The position numbers and the translations under genes were made by a program. 34,830 nt of DNA from Desulfobacteraceae bacterium (GTDB taxonomy: Bacteria > Desulfobacterota > Desulfobacteria > Desulfobacterales > Desulfobacteraceae), in assembly GCA_024226935.1 (NCBI GenBank), contig JAAELK010000075.1, positions 1 through 34,830 of the forward strand, written 5' to 3'. The notes under the pieces were generated by a model that was not told the DNA's origin, did not search any database, and saw nothing but the letters and a program-made list of their open reading frames with translations. Within the stretch, counting starts at the first letter, position 1; every line of letters begins with the position of its first letter. Shown here one piece after another: positions 12,587-20,288 of the stretch.

Positions 12587-14857
12587 ATGAAAAAAAGAAT
12601 TATATATAAAATGGGCTTAACCTTTAAGCTATTGGTTCCTGTCGGTATAGTTCTTTTTATCAGTGTTTTTATCTGGTCCCATTATAGTGTCCGTTATCAA
12701 AAAAGGGTTCTTGTTGACAAGGCAATTTCCGACGTGGATAAGTTTTGCAATTCCGTGTTGAAACTGACCTGGTTTGCCATGCTCCACAGTCCCAGTGAAG
12801 ACATGCAAGAAATCCTCAATTCCATGTCCGAGTATAATGATATCGAAGAGATTCGCGTGTTTAACAGCAAGGGGCAGATTCGATTTTCAAACAAAAGCTC
12901 AGAATTGGGAACCTTTGGACAAAAACAGGATATTGCTTGTAAAATATGTCATAGTAAACAATCAGCGGTAATGAAAAGTGAGATTAAAGATAGGATTAGA
13001 ATGTTTGAGTCAGAAGACGGCGGGCTCAAGCTGGGAGTAATAAATCCCATTTTAAATGCCGCCTCCTGTTCCAGTTCCAATTGCCATTATCATCCGGAAG
13101 ATATTAAAAAACTTGGCACATTGGATGTGGTAGTTTCATTGGATGCCGTCAGGCAGGAGATCTCTTTGAGCAAAAAAATGTCTGTTTGGACAGCTGTTTT
13201 TCTTTTTAGTACTTTGACCGTCACCATCTGCATTGTTATCTTTTTTCTAGTCACCCATCCCATAAATCAATTGATCAAAGATACCAAGCGTATTGCAAAG
13301 GGAGATTTTACGGTTTTTAAAAACAAGACAACATCTGGAGACGAGATCGGGCAATTAGCACTGGCCATCAATGATATGGGAATGGAGATCCATGAAAATC
13401 AGGTGGAGTTGAATCGTCAAAAAGACATATACCGCAATCTATTTGAGCAGGTGCCCTGTACCATTACCGTCCAGAATCGAAATTACGAACTTATAGAGTT
13501 TAACCAGGAGTTTGCCCGCAAATTTAATCCTGAATATGGCGATTATTGCTATGCAGCCTATAAGGATCTGGATGCAAAATGTCTCAATTGCCCGGTTGAA
13601 AAAACCTTTATGGATGGAAAATCCCATTTTAGTGAGGAATCCGGAATTAACAAGGATGGTTCAATAACCCATTGGTTTGTGAAAACAGCACCCCTTAAGG
13701 ATGAAAACGGTAATATTGTGGCAGCCATGGAGATGAGCCTGGATATCAGTCGCCGGAAAAAACTGGAAGAAAAGGTTAAAAGTTCGGAAAAAAAATATCA
13801 GGCTATTTTTAAAAATATCCCCAACCCTGTATTTATTTTAGAAAAAAAGGATTTGACCATCACAGATTGCAATGATTCGGTCTTATCTGTTTATGGATAT
13901 AGCCGTGATGAGCTTAAAGGGAAGGGGTTTGATGTTCTTTTTCCCAGTGCCGGAGAATTTAAACGGATCAAGGATAATATTGCATCTTTTTACGAGCGTG
14001 TGGTAAATTTAAGAAAAAATGATGATCATTTGTATGTTAATATCTGGATCAGCCCGGCTGACTTTGTGGATAAAAAGGTTTTGATTGTCACGGCTGTAGA
14101 TATCACCAATTCTGTTGAAACCGAGCACCAATTGATCCAGGCCGGTAAAATGGCTACCCTGGGAGAAATGGCCACGGGGGTGGCCCACGAGTTAAATCAG
14201 CCTTTGTCCGTGATCAAAACTGCGTCGGGGTTTATTGCCAGAAAACTAGGAACAGACCAGGAGGTTGACCTGGACATCTTAAAAACCTTGTCAGAAGAAA
14301 TTGAAACCCATGTTGATCGGGCTTCCAAAATCACCAACCATATGCGTTTGTTTGGCCGAAAATCTGTTTTTCAAAAGGAAGCGGTTAATATCAACGATGT
14401 CTTGAAACGGGCCTTTGATATTTTCAGCCAGCAGCTTAAGCTTCGGGAAATTCAAGTTATATGGGAGCTTTCCAAAGGGTTGTCCCATATCAGCGCAGAT
14501 TCCATTCGTCTGGAACAGGTTTTTATAAATTTATTGATCAACTCCAGGGATGCCATCGTTGCAAAATTTGCCGGATCAAATATACCGGAAAATGATAAGA
14601 AACAAATTACCCTGTCAACCAAATTGGAAAATAACAAGGTTCGGGTGAAAATAAGAGATACTGGTATTGGAATTTCAAGTAGCGATATCGATAAAATTTT
14701 TGAACCTTTTTTTACCACAAAAAAAGTAGGGGAAGGTACAGGGCTTGGTTTATCCATATCCTATGGCATTATAAAAGAATCCGGTGGTCAGATCTTTGTC
14801 CATAATAATAAGGATGGGGGGGTAACCTTTATCATGCTTTTTGACAAGAAGGACTGA
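12587..14857 (+). CDS. Sensor histidine kinase with heme-c-like periplasmic domain and two PAS domains
   Basis: The 756-residue kinase has a first membrane segment at about 15-32, a periplasmic sensor (33-198) and a second segment at 199-222. A HAMP domain, two PAS domains (about 283-390 and 402-508), HisKA with H534 in VAHELNQPLS, and an HATPase domain (DTGIGIS 691-697, GTGLGL 717-722) follow. The periplasmic domain contains a standard heme-attachment motif CKICH (118-122) and a second CSSSNCH (161-167, CX4CH) followed by YHP, so it likely binds c-type heme and senses redox state or a small gas. PAS1 has C321, C332 and C335. It starts a run of co-directional signalling genes; its stop overlaps the next start. 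A good TAAGGAG precedes the ATG. No recognised sigma-54 site is upstream. Confidence 0.93.
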   Translation: MKKRIIYKMGLTFKLLVPVGIVLFISVFIWSHYSVRYQKRVLVDKAISDVDKFCNSVLKLTWFAMLHSPSEDMQEILNSMSEYNDIEEIRVFNSKGQIRFSNKSSELGTFGQKQDIACKICHSKQSAVMKSEIKDRIRMFESEDGGLKLGVINPILNAASCSSSNCHYHPEDIKKLGTLDVVVSLDAVRQEISLSKKMSVWTAVFLFSTLTVTICIVIFFLVTHPINQLIKDTKRIAKGDFTVFKNKTTSGDEIGQLALAINDMGMEIHENQVELNRQKDIYRNLFEQVPCTITVQNRNYELIEFNQEFARKFNPEYGDYCYAAYKDLDAKCLNCPVEKTFMDGKSHFSEESGINKDGSITHWFVKTAPLKDENGNIVAAMEMSLDISRRKKLEEKVKSSEKKYQAIFKNIPNPVFILEKKDLTITDCNDSVLSVYGYSRDELKGKGFDVLFPSAGEFKRIKDNIASFYERVVNLRKNDDHLYVNIWISPADFVDKKVLIVTAVDITNSVETEHQLIQAGKMATLGEMATGVAHELNQPLSVIKTASGFIARKLGTDQEVDLDILKTLSEEIETHVDRASKITNHMRLFGRKSVFQKEAVNINDVLKRAFDIFSQQLKLREIQVIWELSKGLSHISADSIRLEQVFINLLINSRDAIVAKFAGSNIPENDKKQITLSTKLENNKVRVKIRDTGIGISSSDIDKIFEPFFTTKKVGEGTGLGLSISYGIIKESGGQIFVHNNKDGGVTFIMLFDKKD

Positions 14858-16029
14858 TGGAAAATAATAATAAAATTTACACTATTTTGTTGGTGGATGA
14901 TGAAGAGGGTATACGCAATGTTTTAGATATCACCCTCACCCACGCCGGCTTCAAAGTACTATTGGCCTCCGATGGGGATGCTGGATTTGCGGCTTTTAAA
15001 ACCCAAAAACCGGATATTGTGATTACAGATATCAAAATGCCGGGCATTGGTGGTATTGAACTTTTAAAGCAGATTAAACAGGTTAGCCCGGACACGGAAG
15101 TGATAATGATTACGGGCCATGGAGACATGGATCTTGCCGTGAAAAGCCTCCAGTATGAGGCTGCAGATTTTATTACCAAACCAATTGACAGCACAGAACT
15201 TGAGTTGGCCGTAAGAAAAGCTGTGGATCGGATGTCCATTAACCATAGGATCAAAGCCTACACGGATGATCTTGAGGGTTTGATCCGGGAAAAGGACAAA
15301 AAAATTGATGAATCCCAGAGCCTCGCTACCATCGGGCAGACCGTGGCAGGTATGTCCCATGTGATCAAAAATATTGCCGGAGGGCTTAAGGGATCTTCTT
15401 TTATCCTGGAACAGGGCATACAAAATGAAAACCGGGAATATCTGGTTAAGGGTTGGGAAATGATGAAGGGCAATATTGATAAGATTACCAATCTTTCTCT
15501 GGATCTGCTAAATTATGCCAAAACCAGCCGATTACAATTAAAACGGATTAATCCAAACTATCCGGCCCGGGAATTGACAACTTTTTTAAATTCCCGGGCG
15601 GTTGAAAAAAATATTAAATTTGTTTTATCCCCCCTGGATGAAAAATTGTCTGTCATGGTGGATTGTGATGCCATTTATAATGCAATTTTTAATTTGGTCA
15701 CCAATGCATTTGATGCCTTTGATATCGATGGAGAAAACAAAGGGGGCAGGGCAGACAAAGAGGTGATGATTTGTGTGGAAAAAGAACCCGGCTGGATTGT
15801 TTATCGGGTCAGTGATAATGGCAATGGGATGGATAAAAATATCAGCCAATCTTTGTTCAAGGAATTTATCACCACCAAGGGTGCCTATGGGACCGGTTTT
15901 GGATTGATGACCACTAAAAAAATCATTGATGAACACAATGGCCTTATCGTTTTTAAAACCAAAAAAGGTGAGGGCTCTGTATTTACAATAAAAATTCCTT
16001 TGCAGTTGCCCCGGGGAAAAAAAGGATAA
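14857..16029 (+). CDS. Receiver-first histidine kinase (REC-HisKA-HATPase)
   Basis: A soluble 390-residue protein in inverted hybrid order. The receiver (8-122) has D14/D15 (from VDDEEG), phospho-acceptor D58 in ITDIKMPG, and K108 in FITKPID. A coiled-coil linker (130-155) follows, then a dimerisation helix with H168 in MSHVIKN and an HATPase domain with N283, DNGNGM (320-325) and GTGFGL (345-350). The H-box lacks the usual H-E-x-R-T-P and instead reads SH-x-IK-x-I-x-GGLKG, which is shared with the kinase at 17931. It overlaps the heme sensor kinase gene by one base, so it probably receives phosphate from that kinase through D58 and passes the signal on as a second-tier kinase (inference). 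Confidence 0.9.
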   Translation: MENNNKIYTILLVDDEEGIRNVLDITLTHAGFKVLLASDGDAGFAAFKTQKPDIVITDIKMPGIGGIELLKQIKQVSPDTEVIMITGHGDMDLAVKSLQYEAADFITKPIDSTELELAVRKAVDRMSINHRIKAYTDDLEGLIREKDKKIDESQSLATIGQTVAGMSHVIKNIAGGLKGSSFILEQGIQNENREYLVKGWEMMKGNIDKITNLSLDLLNYAKTSRLQLKRINPNYPARELTTFLNSRAVEKNIKFVLSPLDEKLSVMVDCDAIYNAIFNLVTNAFDAFDIDGENKGGRADKEVMICVEKEPGWIVYRVSDNGNGMDKNISQSLFKEFITTKGAYGTGFGLMTTKKIIDEHNGLIVFKTKKGEGSVFTIKIPLQLPRGKKG

Positions 16030-16031
16030 GT

Positions 16032-16568
16032 ATGGAAAAAATTACTCTGACAAAGGAGGGGCTTATTTTAAAAAAAAAGACAGCCGTGACAGTCGATGTC
16101 TTTTCCCTTTTGTCCAATACCATAGAATTGGAACCAGGATTTACCCTGGCTTCTTTTTTTGCTCTGATTTCTCAATATCCGGAACTGATAAAAATGTCTC
16201 AATTGCTGGAAACCTTTTTAACCATGGTAAAGGCCGGTAATGGTCAATTCCCCAAAACCCTGGAGATTGAGAAACTGGTTTTTTTCAAAACCATAGCCAT
16301 GAAAGGATTTCCCGGAAAACCGGGGATTCAGATATATAATTCCTTAAAAGGGATAAAGGATAATCAAACCAAGATTTTAAAATTCTTCCAGATGGAAAGT
16401 TTATTGGAACATGAATTGATTTTGGGGGATTTAAAACATATCATTTTTGGTGATGGACAGGATATGTTTACCTATGAAACCTTTTATTCACTTTTTGAGC
16501 TGATAGAAGGAGTTACCTGGGAAATGTCTTTTAATTTTAATCCGTTACAATGTTCCATAAGGGGGTAG
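16032..16568 (+). CDS. Orphan protein in the signalling operon, unknown function
   Basis: The 178-residue protein has no signal peptide, membrane segment or recognised family. It is predicted mostly helical, with a Leu/Phe-rich middle (LASFFALISQYPELIKMSQLLETFL, given as positions 39-63) and a C-terminal acidic-aromatic end (near 145-170). No cysteines occur before the last few residues. It begins 2 nt after the preceding kinase stop, with AAGGA inside the end of the kinase gene, and ends 3 nt before the universal stress protein gene, so it is cotranscribed and translationally linked with both. A partner or input/output role for the kinases or the stress protein is likely from context alone. 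Confidence 0.6.
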   Translation: MEKITLTKEGLILKKKTAVTVDVFSLLSNTIELEPGFTLASFFALISQYPELIKMSQLLETFLTMVKAGNGQFPKTLEIEKLVFFKTIAMKGFPGKPGIQIYNSLKGIKDNQTKILKFFQMESLLEHELILGDLKHIIFGDGQDMFTYETFYSLFELIEGVTWEMSFNFNPLQCSIRG

Positions 16569-16571
16569 TTT

Positions 16572-17486
16572 ATGTTTAAGAAAATACTCTTTGCAACAAA
16601 TGCGTCACCAGCCTGTGATGCAGCAGCGAAAATTGCCTTTGAATTTGCAGAAAAATATAAATCTGAATTGATCCTGTTCCACGTGTTCGCTGAACCCTCC
16701 CACGGTAGTGGTGCCTTTGTCACAGATTATGTGACGGGGGAAAAAGAGGAAGTTGGCTCGGATTATGGTGAATGGGTAAAAGAAGAGATGAAAAACACCT
16801 ATGATCCACTGATTAAAAAACATGGGGAGCCAGGCTATGAGACTATTGTGGGTATTCCATCCATTGAAATCTTGCGATATGCCCGCAAAAATAAGGTGGA
16901 TTGCATTATCATGGGCGCCCATGCCAGACAGGATGATCCGGCCGCCGCACGGTTTCGGGGAATTGTGGGTACAACAATGCAAAAGGTGGCCCTGTGGGCC
17001 AAGTGTCCGGTTTTGATTATTTCCAGGCCCTGTGAGACCTGTTTCTGGTATTTTAATCAAATTGTATTTGGCACTGACTTTTCAAAGGCCTCCATGGCTG
17101 CTTTTAAATTTGCCTACAAAATGGCTGATCACATCGGGTGTAAGCTGCATTTGTTCCATGCCCTTAATATCGAAACCAGCCAGGCCGGGGTTACACCGGG
17201 ACAAAAATCCATCGAAGGTCATATTAAAGAAGCCAGGGCCAAAATGGAACGTCTCTATGTTTCCCAGATGGAAGATTTTGACAATTATGAAATTTCCGTG
17301 TGGGAAGGGGTTCCCTATGTGGAGTTGCTTAAATTTGCCCGGGAAACCAGTGGAGATCTCATTGTAATGGCCCATCATACTAAGGAAGTGGAGATGGAAG
17401 ATGCGGTCATGGGTTCCACCATGGAACAGGTGGTTTTGCGATCGGCCTGCCCCGTTGCCAGTGTCAGTAAATCAGATAAATTATAA
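16572..17486 (+). CDS. Tandem universal stress protein (two UspA domains)
   Basis: The 304-residue protein has two UspA domains: residues 1-153 (start MFKKILFATNASPACDAA, end KCPVLIISRP) and 160-303 (start FNQIVFGTDFS, end CPVASVSKS). The ATP-binding region of domain 1 (IIMGAHA, then GIVGTTMQKVALW) keeps a near-standard GxxG-x(n)-G-[ST]-T. That of domain 2 (IVMAHHT, then AVMGSTMEQVVL) lacks the first Gly, so only one half may bind ATP. Universal stress proteins act in energy-limited or redox-stressed cells; location inside a redox-type kinase operon supports that. The start ATG has a GGGGG-type ribosome site that overlaps the previous stop. Confidence 0.92.
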   Translation: MFKKILFATNASPACDAAAKIAFEFAEKYKSELILFHVFAEPSHGSGAFVTDYVTGEKEEVGSDYGEWVKEEMKNTYDPLIKKHGEPGYETIVGIPSIEILRYARKNKVDCIIMGAHARQDDPAAARFRGIVGTTMQKVALWAKCPVLIISRPCETCFWYFNQIVFGTDFSKASMAAFKFAYKMADHIGCKLHLFHALNIETSQAGVTPGQKSIEGHIKEARAKMERLYVSQMEDFDNYEISVWEGVPYVELLKFARETSGDLIVMAHHTKEVEMEDAVMGSTMEQVVLRSACPVASVSKSDKL

Positions 17487-17511
17487 ATATAATTGACAGG
17501 AGGTGAATAAA

Positions 17512-17916
17512 ATAGATAAAAAAGTCAAGGCCGTCCTGATAATTGAAGATGAAATGGATATGCGGTTTTATCTTATGATCATGGTCAGATCCTTGGGACT
17601 TGAACCCATTCTTACCCGGGACGGGGTCCAGGGACTTTTGGCACTTTCCAGCCGTCTGCCTGACTTGATTATTCTGGATGTGATGATGCCTGAAAAGGGC
17701 GGGGCCCTGGTATACCAGGAATTGAAAACTCAACCTTTGTATCGGGATATTCCTCTGATTATCTTTTCAGGGGTAGATTTTCATTCTTTTGTCCATTACA
17801 TAAAAATGTTGAATCTGGATCGGGGGATAAAAATTCCCTCTCCAAAGTACTATGTTGAAAAATCAGCTGACCCGGATTATTTAAAGGAAGTTATAAAAAA
17901 ATGTATCCCCCTTTGA
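17512..17916 (+). CDS. Single-domain response regulator, apparently starting at ATA
   Basis: This is a stand-alone receiver of about 134 residues: acidic pair in IIEDEMD, phospho-acceptor Asp in LIILDVMMPEKGG, switch Ser/Thr in IFSG, and Lys in YYVEKSAD. There is no output domain, so it likely works as a phosphate shuttle or by protein contact. It has an unusual insert between beta4 and alpha5 (FHSFVHYIKMLNLDRGIKI). The start is uncertain. A perfect AGGAGGTGA lies at 17498-17506, and the in-frame codon at ideal distance is ATA (17512), while the only in-frame GTG (17503) lies inside the Shine-Dalgarno. No ATG is available before the conserved acidic residues. The frame extends from 17503 if GTG is used. 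Confidence 0.8.
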   Translation: MDKKVKAVLIIEDEMDMRFYLMIMVRSLGLEPILTRDGVQGLLALSSRLPDLIILDVMMPEKGGALVYQELKTQPLYRDIPLIIFSGVDFHSFVHYIKMLNLDRGIKIPSPKYYVEKSADPDYLKEVIKKCIPL

Positions 17917-17930
17917 CAGGATAGATAATC

Positions 17931-19406
17931 ATGGCTTTAAAAGTACTGCTTGTTGACGATGAAAAAGGAATCCGTAAGGTTCTTGGTATCAGCCTTGCGG
18001 ATGCTGGGTATGAAGTGCATACAGCCAAGGACGGTCGGGTGGCGTCACAGATTGTTAGTACCTTGTTGCCCGATATTGTCCTGACTGATATTCGTATGCC
18101 TGGAATGGACGGAATTGATCTGCTCAAATTTATCAAAAAGCAGTTTCCTGATATTGAGGTGATCATGATTACCGGCCACGGAGATTTGCGCCTGGCCATT
18201 GAGAGTCTTAAAATGGATGCTGTAGATTTTATCACCAAGCCCATTAATCACGATATCCTTGAAATTGCATTGAAAAGGGCAAGGGACAAGATTAAAACCC
18301 GTGAACAGATAAGGCAGTATACAAGAAATCTTGAAGACCTGGTAAAGGAAAAGACCTGCCGGCTTGAAACCTCTGAAAAACGGTATATTCAGCTTTTTAA
18401 TGAATCCCCTTCTTTTATTACCATCCAGAATAGAGAACTCAAAATCATTGAATCAAATAACCGGTTCAAGGAACAATTTGGGGAAGGCCCTGGTCTTTGT
18501 TGTTATCAGGTTTATAAACAACTTTCCAATCCCTGTCCTGACTGTCCCGTGGAAAAGACCTTTATGGACGGCAAATCCCATGTGGCAGAAATGGATGTTC
18601 GGTTAAAAGATGGGAGTATCCGGAATTTTTTGATTCAAACTTCTGCAGTTATAGACCCAAATGGGGTGGTTGATCATGTCATGGAAATGTCTACTGATGT
18701 GACAATGATCCACGAACTCCAGGACCACTTGGCCGCTTTGGGGTTGCATATCTCCTCTATTTCCCACGGGATTAAGGGGCTTCTTACAGGGCTTGATGGC
18801 GGGGAATATCTGATTTCTACGGGTATTGAAAAAAAGGATACCCAACTTGTGGCCGCTGGCTGGGAGATTGTAAAAGAAAAAATAGTCATGGTCAGGAAAA
18901 TGGTTTTAGATATTTTATTTCATTCAAAGGACAGGGCTATGAATTTTGCCCTGGTGGATATCTTTGATTTTGTCCAGGAGTTGACCGGTACCCTGGATTC
19001 AAAGATGAAAAAAGCCGGGATCGTTCTAAAGTTGAATATTTCCCCTTCCTGCATTGAAATGTCCATGGATAAAGCGGTTCTACTACCTGCTTTTTTAGCC
19101 ATAGTTGAAAATGCCATTGATGCTTGTATTGCCGTTAAAGAGATCCAAAAATATCTGGAAATAAAAATTGATGTTGTCTTGATAAAAGATAGGATTTTAT
19201 TTAATGTCCGGGATAATGGGAAAGGGCTTGCCAGAGCTTTCCATAAAGAGGTGTTTTCTTTATTTTATTCAGATAAGGGGATCAAAGGTACAGGGCTTGG
19301 GCTTTTTATTGCCCAAAAAGCTGTGAAACAGCATAAAGGGATTATCAGGATAGATTCAAATCCCGGAGAATATACGGAATTTATCCTTTCTTTTCCGATT
19401 CATTAA
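17931..19406 (+). CDS. Receiver-PAS-histidine kinase
   Basis: A soluble 491-residue protein. The receiver has D9/D10, phospho-acceptor D53 in LTDIRMPG, and K103 in FITKPIN. A linker leads to a PAS domain (about 148-258) containing C190/C191, C202 and C205, then a dimerisation helix with H279 in SISHGIKG and an HATPase domain (N394, DNGKG 428-432, GTGLGL 453-458). The PAS motif CPDCPVEKTFMDGKSH is nearly identical to the one in the heme sensor kinase. The H-box, with the following GL-x-GGEYLI and GWEIVKE, matches the kinase at 14857. It is therefore a domain-shuffled relative of both. It closes the signalling run, 14 nt after the receiver gene, with AGGAT upstream of the ATG. The receiver at 17512 is its likely partner (inference). 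Confidence 0.9.
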   Translation: MALKVLLVDDEKGIRKVLGISLADAGYEVHTAKDGRVASQIVSTLLPDIVLTDIRMPGMDGIDLLKFIKKQFPDIEVIMITGHGDLRLAIESLKMDAVDFITKPINHDILEIALKRARDKIKTREQIRQYTRNLEDLVKEKTCRLETSEKRYIQLFNESPSFITIQNRELKIIESNNRFKEQFGEGPGLCCYQVYKQLSNPCPDCPVEKTFMDGKSHVAEMDVRLKDGSIRNFLIQTSAVIDPNGVVDHVMEMSTDVTMIHELQDHLAALGLHISSISHGIKGLLTGLDGGEYLISTGIEKKDTQLVAAGWEIVKEKIVMVRKMVLDILFHSKDRAMNFALVDIFDFVQELTGTLDSKMKKAGIVLKLNISPSCIEMSMDKAVLLPAFLAIVENAIDACIAVKEIQKYLEIKIDVVLIKDRILFNVRDNGKGLARAFHKEVFSLFYSDKGIKGTGLGLFIAQKAVKQHKGIIRIDSNPGEYTEFILSFPIH

Positions 19407-19459
19407 TTAAAAATTTGGAATTTAGTAAGACTATTCAAAAAATTAAATAAAGGATTGCT

Positions 19460-20158
19460 ATGTTTATAAAACAATTTAGATATTCAACGGACAATCTGGG
19501 GTATCTTGTTTTTTCAGACACCCAGGGGGTTGCCATCGATGGGGGAAATCCAGGTGATATTTTTGATTTTGCCGGGGATAATGGTATCGAAATAAAATAT
19601 GTGACCAATACTCATTTTCACCAGGATCACACCTGTGGGAATGCTGCTCTGTTGGAAAAAACAGGTGCTAAGTTTATTGATTGCCGCAGGGTCAAAGATG
19701 GCCGGATAATCAGTTTGGATGGTGAAAAGCTTGAAATTATTCCAACGCCGGGCCATACCGAAGATGATGTCTGTTTTAAAGCCGGTGATTTTCTGGTGAC
19801 CGGGGATACCCTGTTTAACGGTACCGTTGGAAATTGTTTTTCAGGAGATTTGGGCGGGTTTTTCAGGTCTTTGAAAAGATTACTGGCCTTTCCCGGGGAA
19901 ACAAAAATCTATGCTGGTCATGATTATGTTCAAGAATCCATGAAATTAGCCTCCACCATTGAGGAAAATAATTCAGATATTGAGGATTACCTTCAAAAAT
20001 ATGATCCCCGGTTGGTTGTCTCAACCCTGGGCGATGAGTTACGAGTGAATCCTTATGTCCGGTTTAACGCCCCTGGTATGATTGATCTATTACGAGATAA
20101 GACCATGCCTTGTAAAACAGAGGAGCAAAGGTTTATTGCCATTATGGAAATATATTGA
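19460..20158 (+). CDS. Glyoxalase II-like metallo-beta-lactamase-fold hydrolase
   Basis: A 232-residue cytoplasmic hydrolase with the complete binuclear metal site of the glyoxalase II group: THFHQDH (51-57, with H52, H54, D56 and H57), H99 in TPGHTEDD, D116 in VTGDTLF and H154 in YAGHDYV. These are the residues that hold Zn/Fe in hydroxyacylglutathione hydrolases. The C-terminal helical region (160-232) is shorter than in plant or animal glyoxalase II but usual for bacterial members. The likely substrate is a thioester of a hydroxyacyl thiol; whether the thiol is glutathione or another low-molecular-weight thiol in this anaerobe is unknown. AAAGGA precedes the ATG. It lies between the signalling and polyamine genes, with no obvious operon link to either. 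Confidence 0.88.
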   Translation: MFIKQFRYSTDNLGYLVFSDTQGVAIDGGNPGDIFDFAGDNGIEIKYVTNTHFHQDHTCGNAALLEKTGAKFIDCRRVKDGRIISLDGEKLEIIPTPGHTEDDVCFKAGDFLVTGDTLFNGTVGNCFSGDLGGFFRSLKRLLAFPGETKIYAGHDYVQESMKLASTIEENNSDIEDYLQKYDPRLVVSTLGDELRVNPYVRFNAPGMIDLLRDKTMPCKTEEQRFIAIMEIY

Positions 20159-20171
20159 TTTTCCTTTTGGC

Positions 20172-20196
20172 AACCATTGATTAATTTTTAATGGTT
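20172..20196 (+). terminator. Weak hairpin after the glyoxalase II-like gene
   Basis: AACCATT and AATGGTT form a perfect 7-bp stem around an 11-nt loop, 14 nt past the stop. It is AT-rich with no long T tract after it, so termination is only likely. Confidence 0.35.
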
Positions 20197-20288
20197 CTTA
20201 ACTTAAATGGGAAATTAGATCCTTAGACTTATTCTGTTCCCACCGGCAGGATAGTGTTAATATATTTGTTTTTTTGGAGATAGCGTTA

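Noticed and set aside
14857-19406. Pair of receiver-first kinases as a simple gene duplication
   Set aside because: They differ in domain content (one has a PAS domain with the cysteine cluster), so domain shuffling fits better than plain duplication.
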